From positions 186,001 to 250,000 of the forward strand of contig NZ_OBDO01000008.1 in assembly GCF_900215145.1 (NCBI RefSeq): 64,000 bases of DNA, written 5' to 3'. The translations under genes and the position numbers were made by a program. This document shows, one piece after another, positions 58,628-64,000 of this stretch. A model generated the notes under the pieces. The model was not told the DNA's origin. It did no database searches and saw only the letters and a list, made by a program, of their open reading frames with translations. Each line of letters opens with the position of its first letter. The stretch's first letter is position 1. Source of the stretch: Geodermatophilus sabuli (GTDB lineage: Bacteria > Actinomycetota > Actinomycetes > Mycobacteriales > Geodermatophilaceae).

Positions 58628-61491
58628 CAGCCGCTGGTGGAGCCGCAGCCCTCGCAGACGTAGCAGCTGCCGGCCGGACGCATCTTCGTGCCGCAGGTCA
58701 TGCACAGCGGCGCGTCGGTGGCCGTCCCGGTGACCAGCTCGAGCAGCTCCGCCGAGGAGTGAGCCTCCTTGACCGGCTTCTCCGCCTTGGCCTCCGGCTT
58801 GGTCGGGGCCTCGGTCGGCGCGGAGCCCCGCAGCGCCTCGAGATCCACCTCGTCCTCCTCGGCGACCGTGGCGGTCGAGGCGGAGGTGTCGTAGCCGGAG
58901 ACCTGAGCGGCCCGCTCCTCGGCGCTGAAGATGCCGAGGTTGGCCCGCTTGTCCACCGGCAGGTGGTCCAGCGCCAGGCGACGGAAGATGTAGTCCATCA
59001 CCGACTGGGCGATCCGGATGTCCGGGTCGTCGGTCATGCCGGCCGGTTCGAACCGCATGTTGGTGAACTTCTGGATGTAGGTCTCCAGCGGCACACCGTG
59101 CTGCAGCGCGATCGACAGCGAGATGGAGAAGGCGTCCATGACACCGGCGAGGGTCGAGCCCTGCTTGCCGAGCTTCAGGAAGACCTCGCCGAGGCTGCCG
59201 TCGTCGTACATGCCTGCGGTCATGTAGCCCTCGGCGCCGGCGACGCTGAACGAGGTGGTGACGCTGGTCCGCTTCTTCGGCAGCCGCTTGCGGACCGGGT
59301 GCGCGAGCGCGGCGGGCGCGGCGGCCTCGACCTTCGCCTCGTCCTTGGTGCCGTCGTTCTTGCCCTTGCCACCGGACAGCGGCTGGCCGACCTTGCAGTT
59401 GTCGCGGTAGATCGCCAGCGCCTTGAGGCCGAGCTTCCAGCCCTGGAAGTAGATGTTCTCGACGTCCTCGATGGTCGCCGACTCCGGCATGTTGACCGTC
59501 TTGCTGATGGCCCCGGAGATGAACGGCTGGACCGCGGCCATCATCCGGACGTGGCCCATCGGGGAGATGGCCCGCTCGCCCATCGCGCAGTCGAAGACCT
59601 CGTAGTGCTCCGGGCGGAGGCTCGGCGCGTCCACGACGTGGCCGTGCTCGGCGATGTACTCGACGATCGCCTCGATCTGCTCGTCCTGGTAGCCCAGGCT
59701 CTTCAGCGCCCGCGGGACCGTCTGGTTGACGATCTGCATGGACCCGCCGCCGACCAGCTTCTTGAACTTGACCAGCGAGAAGTCCGGCTCGATGCCGGTC
59801 GTGTCGCAGTCCATCATGAAGCCGATGGTGCCGGTGGGGGCGAGCACCGAGGCCTGCGCGTTGCGCCAGCCGGAGTCCGAACCGATCTCCAGGCACTCCT
59901 GCCACTGGGCGGTCGCGGCCTTCAGCACGTCGGCGTCATCGGCGCCGACCGGGCGGATGGCGTCGTTGGCCGCGGCGTGCTTGCGCATGACCCGGGCGTG
60001 GGCGTCGGCGTTGCGGGCGTAGCCCTCGTAGGCCCCGACGATGCCGGCGAGCTCCGCCGAGCGGCGGTAGGCCGTGCCGGTCATCAGGGAGGTGATCGCC
60101 GCGGCGAGGGTCTGGCCGCCGCGGGAGTCGTAGGCGTGGCCGGTCGCCATGAGCAGGGCACCCAGGTTGGCGTAGCCGATGCCCAGCTGCCGGTAGGCGC
60201 GGGTGGTCTCACCGATCGGGTCGGTCGGGAAGTCGGCGAAGCAGATCGAGATGTCCATCGCGGTGATGACCAGCTCGACGGCCTTGACGAAGTTCTTCGA
60301 GTCGAACGTGCCGTCGTCCTTGAGGAACTTCATGAGGTTCAGCGATGCCAGGTTGCACGAGCTGTTGTCCAGGCTCATGTACTCCGAGCACGGGTTGGAC
60401 GCGTTGATCCGCCCCGTCTCGGGGTTGGTGTGCCAGTCGTTGATGGTGTCGTCGTACTGGATGCCCGGGTCGGCGCACTCCCAGGCGGCCTGGGTGACCT
60501 TGCGGAACAGGGACTTGGCGTCGACGGTCTCGATGACCGTGCCATCGAGACGGGCCCGCAGGCCGAACTCGGTGCCGTCCTCCACCGCGCGCATGAACTC
60601 GTCGGAGACGCGGACGGAGTTGTTGGCGTTCTGGTACTGGACGCTGGTGATGTCCTTGCCGCCGAGGTCCATGTCGTACCCGGCGTCGCGCAGCGCGCGG
60701 ATCTTGTCCTCCTCGCGCGCCTTGGTCTCGATGAACTCCTCGATGTCGGGGTGGTCGATGTCGAGGACGACCATCTTGGCCGCACGGCGCGTGGCGCCAC
60801 CGGACTTGATGGTGCCGGCGGAGGCGTCGGCGCCGCGCATGAAGGAGACCGGGCCGGACGCCGTGCCGCCGGAGGACAGCAGCTCCTTGGAGGAGCGGAT
60901 GCGGGAGAGGTTCAGCCCGGCGCCGGAGCCGCCCTTGAAGATCAGCCCCTCCTCCCGGTACCAGTTCAGGATCGAGTCCATCGTGTCGTCGACGGCGAGG
61001 ATGAAGCACGCGCTGACCTGCTGCGGCGCGCTCGTGCCGACGTTGAACCACACGGGGCTGTTGAAGCTGAAGTACTGGTGCAGCAGCATCCAGGTCAGCT
61101 CGTGCTCGAAGATCTCCGCGTCACCCTCGGTGGCGAAGTAGCCGTGCTCGCGGCCGGCCTGGCCGTAGGTGAGCACGACCCGGTCGATGAGCTGACGCAG
61201 GCTGCTCTCGCGCTGGGGGGTGCCCACGGCACCGCGGAAGTACTTCGTCGTGACGATGTTGGTGGCGTTGATGCTCCACTCGGCGGGGAACTCCACGCCG
61301 CGCTGCTCGAAGTTGATCGAGCCGTCGCGCCAGTTGGTCATGACGACGTCACGACGCTCCCAGGTCACCTCGTCGTACGGGTGCACCCCGGCGGTGGTGA
61401 AGACCCGCTTGATCTTCAGGCCCTTCCCCCGGGTCGGCGCCTTGGTGGCGCGACGCGTGCGGCCCGACAAGCGATCCTCGGTCTCGGTCAC
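58621..61491 (-). CDS. nrdJ: Vitamin B12-dependent (class II) ribonucleotide reductase
   Basis: 956 residues, making deoxynucleotides with adenosylcobalamin. The barrel shows SACFILAVDDTMDS, GGSGAGLNLSRIR, the active-site loop NPCSEYMSLDNSSCNL with the Cys and Glu/Asn catalytic set, and SVLAPTGTIGFMMDCDTTGI. The C-terminal tail has a zinc-ribbon-like CMTCGTKM ... CYVCEGC set and ends in TSGCS, carrying the redox Cys pairs. The GTG at 61489-61491 follows GGGAG. It lies 101 bases after nrdR and shares its NrdR-controlled promoter. I saw no cobalamin riboswitch in the short gap. Confidence 0.96.
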   Translation of the reverse strand: MTETEDRLSGRTRRATKAPTRGKGLKIKRVFTTAGVHPYDEVTWERRDVVMTNWRDGSINFEQRGVEFPAEWSINATNIVTTKYFRGAVGTPQRESSLRQLIDRVVLTYGQAGREHGYFATEGDAEIFEHELTWMLLHQYFSFNSPVWFNVGTSAPQQVSACFILAVDDTMDSILNWYREEGLIFKGGSGAGLNLSRIRSSKELLSSGGTASGPVSFMRGADASAGTIKSGGATRRAAKMVVLDIDHPDIEEFIETKAREEDKIRALRDAGYDMDLGGKDITSVQYQNANNSVRVSDEFMRAVEDGTEFGLRARLDGTVIETVDAKSLFRKVTQAAWECADPGIQYDDTINDWHTNPETGRINASNPCSEYMSLDNSSCNLASLNLMKFLKDDGTFDSKNFVKAVELVITAMDISICFADFPTDPIGETTRAYRQLGIGYANLGALLMATGHAYDSRGGQTLAAAITSLMTGTAYRRSAELAGIVGAYEGYARNADAHARVMRKHAAANDAIRPVGADDADVLKAATAQWQECLEIGSDSGWRNAQASVLAPTGTIGFMMDCDTTGIEPDFSLVKFKKLVGGGSMQIVNQTVPRALKSLGYQDEQIEAIVEYIAEHGHVVDAPSLRPEHYEVFDCAMGERAISPMGHVRMMAAVQPFISGAISKTVNMPESATIEDVENIYFQGWKLGLKALAIYRDNCKVGQPLSGGKGKNDGTKDEAKVEAAAPAALAHPVRKRLPKKRTSVTTSFSVAGAEGYMTAGMYDDGSLGEVFLKLGKQGSTLAGVMDAFSISLSIALQHGVPLETYIQKFTNMRFEPAGMTDDPDIRIAQSVMDYIFRRLALDHLPVDKRANLGIFSAEERAAQVSGYDTSASTATVAEEDEVDLEALRGSAPTEAPTKPEAKAEKPVKEAHSSAELLELVTGTATDAPLCMTCGTKMRPAGSCYVCEGCGSTSGCS

Positions 61492-61592
61492 GGAGCTCTC
61501 CCTCTGTTGTGGGACTGCTGGCGGCTGGGGAAGAGAGCCGCGCTCTGTTCTAACGGGTGGTGCTGACAGTTCTCAGGTGCCGGCAGGCGTCG

Positions 61593-62147
61593 TCATCGAT
61601 CGGGGCTGCCGTCGGGGGCGGCCTGGCTCCGCCCCGCACCCCGCCGGCGGACGGCGGGCGGGTCGTTCTGCATGCCAGGGAGCGGCAGGGTCCCGGCCGC
61701 GATGTGCCGGGCCCGCAGCTCGGTGATCTCCTTCTCGAAGTCCTCGAGCGAGGTGAAGGCGCGGTACACGCTGGCGAACCGCAGGTACGCCACCTCGTCC
61801 AGCTCCCGCAGTGGCCGCAGGATGGCCAGCCCGACCTCGTTGCTGGGCACCTCGGCCGCCCCGGTGGCCCGGATGGCGTCCTCGACCTGCTGGGCGAGCT
61901 TCTGCAACTGGTCCTCGTCCACGGGTCGGCCCTGACAGGCTCGACGCACGCCGGCGACGACCTTGGTGCGGTTGAACGGCTCGCTCACGCCGCTGCGCTT
62001 GACCACGGCGAGCACGGCTTCCTCCACCGTGGTGAACCGCCGGCCACAGGCGGGGCAGGACCGCCGACGGCGCGTGGTGGCGCCCTCGTCGGCCTCGCGG
62101 GAGTCGATGACCCGGCTGTCGGGGTTGTGACAGAAGGGGCAGCGCAT
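61593..62147 (-). CDS. nrdR: NrdR transcriptional repressor of ribonucleotide reductase genes
   Basis: 184 residues. The N-terminal zinc ribbon has CPFC (Cys3, Cys6) and CPACG (Cys31, Cys34), with [10 protein letters not shown] between; an ATP-cone (about 46-136) starts [20 protein letters not shown]. The protein senses ATP/dATP and represses RNR genes. The C-terminal ~30 residues are a low-complexity extension. The ATG at 62145-62147 gives the standard MRCPFC start. It is the first gene of the nrdR-nrdJ operon, and two NrdR-like boxes lie 177-220 bases upstream. Confidence 0.95.
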   Translation of the reverse strand: MRCPFCHNPDSRVIDSREADEGATTRRRRSCPACGRRFTTVEEAVLAVVKRSGVSEPFNRTKVVAGVRRACQGRPVDEDQLQKLAQQVEDAIRATGAAEVPSNEVGLAILRPLRELDEVAYLRFASVYRAFTSLEDFEKEITELRARHIAAGTLPLPGMQNDPPAVRRRGAGRSQAAPDGSPDR

Positions 62148-62323
62148 CGCTCTGCCCTCCTCTCCGCACTCCGACGCGACACCCACCCGGCCCGGACGAC
62201 GACCGCGGGAGCGGTCGCCGACGCCGGTTCCGCGGGCCGGCTGTGGACCCTCCTGGGGACATCCGGTGGACGTCGGGGGGAGAACCTGAGGACCGGCCTG
62301 TGGACGGGCTTACATCCGTGCAA

Positions 62324-62336
62324 CTACTAGATGTAG
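62324..62336. promoter_or_regulatory. NrdR box 1
   Basis: CTACTAGATGTAG: palindromic arms CTAC and GTAG around TAGAT, resembling the actinobacterial NrdR consensus core CACTA-N-ATGTAGTG. Its centre is 32 bp from the centre of box 2, about three helical turns, which is the spacing expected for a paired NrdR site. Confidence 0.75.
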
Positions 62337-62356
62337 GGGAACCCTAGGACGGTCCC

Positions 62357-62367
62357 CACTAGATGTG
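62357..62367. promoter_or_regulatory. NrdR box 2
   Basis: CACTAGATGTG: arms CAC and GTG around TAGAT, the same core as box 1. It lies upstream of box 1 in transcription of nrdR. The pair should bind an NrdR oligomer and shut off nrdR-nrdJ when dATP is high. Confidence 0.75.
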
Positions 62368-62580
62368 CAAGCCGGGACACGCGCGGTTCGTTCCGTCGTG
62401 ACCCGCCCGTGACCAGCAGGGCGCTCCTGTCCCACGCGTCACCGGGACACGCGCGACACGCCTCCCGGCAGTCGCACGGTGGAGCAGGGCGGGTGTATGG
62501 CGTGTCGGTTCAGGAGGCGCAGGGCAGCCGACCACGACGGGACCGGACCGACCGACCCCGCCCCCGGGTGACGCCGGCTC

Positions 62581-63201
62581 TCAGGCGCGGACCGAGCCGT
62601 CAGGGCGCACGAGACGCGGGCGCGGCAGGCGGTCGCCCAGTCGCAGTGGCCGGGTCAGGCAGTCCACCTCGGCGCGAGGCGGAGCGGTCGCCGCCGTCTC
62701 GGCATCCGTGCGCGTCTCCTCGTCGGCGGCCCGATGCCGGCCCCTGGCGGCGGGGGCGCGGTGCCGACCGGTCACGTCGGCGCGGACCGCGGGCTGCTCG
62801 GCGGTCACGTCGACGCCGTGGCGCCGACGTCGGCGCGGAGTCTCCGCACCCGACGCCCCGACCGCACCGTCAGGCAGTCGGGGGCTGGCGACGATGTCGG
62901 CGACGAGTCGCTCCCGGGCGGCCGCCCGGCTCCAGGACACGGTCGGGGATGCCGCCAGGACCGGCGCCTCGGACCGCGGGACCGCCGGGGCGGAGACCCC
63001 GGGCTCCGGCAGTCGGAGGTCGGCCAGGTCGGTCCACGTCTCGTGCGCGGCGTCGCCGACGGTCACACGCACCCGCACCTCGCAGGCACCCCGGGCATCG
63101 TGACGCCACCCCAGGATGACGCCGGGCCGCCAGGCGCCGTCCAGCTGCACCTCGACACCCGGGGACTGCTCCGTGAAGACCGCTGCTCGGCTCGCCGACA
63201 T
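62581..63201 (-). CDS. Hypothetical protein with an N-terminal beta domain and basic tail
   Basis: About 206 residues starting MSASRAAVFTEQSPGVEVQL at ATG 63199-63201 (an in-frame upstream start adds 13 residues). The first 75 residues are compact and beta-rich (WRPGVILGWRHDARGACEVR, then ETWTDLADLRLPEP), like small barrel domains. The rest is Ala/Arg-rich, with RRRRRHG, and may bind nucleic acid. It is divergent from nothing and precedes nrdR on the same strand. I have seen similar proteins in the nrdR-lexA neighbourhood of related actinobacteria; the function is unknown. Confidence 0.6.
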   Translation of the reverse strand: MSASRAAVFTEQSPGVEVQLDGAWRPGVILGWRHDARGACEVRVRVTVGDAAHETWTDLADLRLPEPGVSAPAVPRSEAPVLAASPTVSWSRAAARERLVADIVASPRLPDGAVGASGAETPRRRRRHGVDVTAEQPAVRADVTGRHRAPAARGRHRAADEETRTDAETAATAPPRAEVDCLTRPLRLGDRLPRPRLVRPDGSVRA

Positions 63202-63371
63202 CCCAGACACGCCACCGACCGTAGGTCGCGAGCCGGGCACCGGGTGTCAGCGACCGGGCGCGCAGGCTTGACGAAGCTGAGGTGCCGGCCTTGTCGCTCC
63301 CTGGCCACACGGCCGCGTCGACCCAGCTCAGCGCCGCGTCGGCAGCCCGCAGCACGCCCGGGGCGGCCTCC

Positions 63372-63995
63372 TCAGGGCAGTCGCAGGACCTGACCGGGGA
63401 TGACGACCGCGCCGTCGAGGTCGTTCAGGTCCTCGATCGCGTCCACCACGGCGCGGACGTCCTGGTCGTCACGGGCCGCGTCACCGGCGATGGACCACAC
63501 GGTCTGCCCCGGCTGCACGACGACGCTGCGCTCGCCCACGAGTCGGAGGTCGTTCGACTCCCCGCCCAGCAGAGGGGCGAGCCAGGCCCCCAGGGCCAGT
63601 CCGACCGCGAGCGCCAGGACAGTTGAGACGCGCCGGCCCCGCAGGGTCAACCGCAGCCCGGGGCTCGTCCGCCGCCCCACCCGGCCGCAGCCACCCCGCA
63701 CCCCACGCCCCGGCGACGAGGGCACCACGACGCCCGGCACCGGACGCACCGGGCCCCGGACCCCCGGGCGCGCCCCGTTCCCCGCACCGGACCGGACACC
63801 CCCGGTCGGGGCCGGCCGACCCGCACCCGGCCCGGCGCCCCCGGCCGGCTCCGGCCCTCCCGCACGCGCACCCGGCGAGGTGGGTCGCGCCACTGCCTGC
63901 CGCAGCGCACGCCGCGCCCCGGGCTCGCCGGGCGCAGGAACCGCCCGGAGACGGGGACGCCACGGCACCTGCACCGCGTCGTCGAAGTCGAGCAC
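63372..63995 (-). CDS. LysM-domain single-pass membrane protein
   Basis: 207 residues from a GTG at 63993-63995. The N-terminal ~110 residues are Pro/Gly/Arg-rich and disordered (GGRPEPAGGAGPGAG-type). A membrane segment, VSTVLALAVGLALGAWLAPL, is at about 123-142, followed by a LysM domain (VVVQPGQTVWSIAGDAARDD, then AIEDLNDLDGAVVIPGQVLR). It is anchored with the LysM outside, binding peptidoglycan. LysM genes sit beside nrdR and lexA in many actinobacteria. The start may lie beyond the window edge. Confidence 0.8.
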   Translation of the reverse strand: MLDFDDAVQVPWRPRLRAVPAPGEPGARRALRQAVARPTSPGARAGGPEPAGGAGPGAGRPAPTGGVRSGAGNGARPGVRGPVRPVPGVVVPSSPGRGVRGGCGRVGRRTSPGLRLTLRGRRVSTVLALAVGLALGAWLAPLLGGESNDLRLVGERSVVVQPGQTVWSIAGDAARDDQDVRAVVDAIEDLNDLDGAVVIPGQVLRLP

Positions 63996-64000
63996 CGCCC

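Larger units (their letters stand above)
62148..62580. other. 433-base promoter region of nrdR
   Basis: No gene is evident. The stretch holds the two NrdR boxes (62324-62336 and 62357-62367) and two copies of a CGGGACACGCGCG word (62373-62385 and 62443-62455). The A/T-richer segment around 62310-62370 stands out from the surrounding GC-rich DNA and is the probable core promoter. Confidence 0.6.

Noticed and set aside
58382-58663. Plus-strand small open frame after the VWA gene
   Set aside because: It crosses a strong terminator and the degenerate repeat and runs into the nrdJ 3' end; no protein motif.
58390-61566. Open frame of more than 1000 codons on the plus strand opposite nrdJ
   Set aside because: It mirrors the coding frame of nrdJ on the other strand. 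In very GC-rich coding DNA, stop codons are rare on the antisense strand; it has His/Arg/Gly/Val-rich composition and no domain.
61492-61592. Cobalamin riboswitch before the B12-dependent reductase
   Set aside because: The gap is only 101 bases and I see no B12-box sequence; control by NrdR boxes further upstream explains regulation.

Overview
The window is very GC-rich chromosomal DNA packed with genes on both strands, with many GTG starts and many 1-8 base start/stop overlaps. Gene content points to a high-GC actinobacterium: B12-dependent ribonucleotide reductase with nrdR and a LysM protein beside it, a DUF222/HNH nuclease, a mycofactocin-type SDR, and aerobic CO dehydrogenase. My best guess is Geodermatophilaceae (Blastococcus, Geodermatophilus or Modestobacter-like). 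That is an inference from gene content, not a phylogeny.

Layout. 1-12 kb: an alpha/beta hydrolase, an erythromycin-esterase-like protein and an SDR in one minus-strand run; amylosucrase; a cytosolic HtrA-like protease; a membrane diguanylate cyclase; an FAD oxidoreductase; another SDR; a DHFR-like reductase; a DUF222/HNH nuclease. 12-17 kb: a complete BMP-type nucleoside/sugar ABC importer (lipoprotein, ATPase, two permeases) beside a WYL regulator. 18.7-26.7 kb: a form I aerobic CO dehydrogenase cluster, coxM-S-L followed by XdhC/CoxF-, MoxR/CoxD- and VWA/CoxE-like maturation genes, divergent from a LysR gene. CoxL carries the AYxCSFR-type loop that binds copper in this enzyme, and the CoxF-like protein has a fused YHS metal-binding domain.

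28-31 kb: an arsR-acr3-arsC operon, with the 3' stump of an arsI/cadI gene on the other strand. 30.8-37.4 kb: two paralogous unrecognised membrane transporters around an MFS exporter; the second is translationally coupled to an amidase. 37.4-37.8 kb: a SugE/Gdx-type SMR exporter preceded by what I read as a guanidine-III riboswitch, including a covarying pseudoknot stem; this identifies the exporter as a probable guanidinium exporter. 38-41 kb: a PucR-type regulator divergent from a DUF336/GlcG-like gene whose 3' end has expanded into a 27-bp tandem repeat.

40.9-47.4 kb holds the best candidate for an undescribed system. It is a tight seven-gene minus-strand operon encoding a heme-oxygenase-like protein with a complete set of diiron ligands, a Rieske ferredoxin, a ferredoxin reductase, an aldehyde dehydrogenase, a second Rieske protein, a gamma-glutamyltransferase and a RidA-like deaminase. 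It looks like an O2-dependent catabolic pathway for an amine or gamma-glutamyl compound, but the substrate is unknown.

47.5-58.4 kb is mixed: a DUF1275 protein, a SRPBCC protein, a hydrolase, an aldo/keto reductase, then a zone of decayed genes (alcohol dehydrogenase, GGDEF and LuxR response-regulator remnants) around a methyltransferase. After it come a mycofactocin-type SDR and a second, orphan MoxR/VWA pair, bounded by two diverged ~90-bp direct repeats. 58.6-64 kb: nrdJ and nrdR with two NrdR boxes 32 bp apart upstream, a hypothetical protein and a LysM protein. I saw no rRNA, tRNA, CRISPR array or intact insertion sequence.
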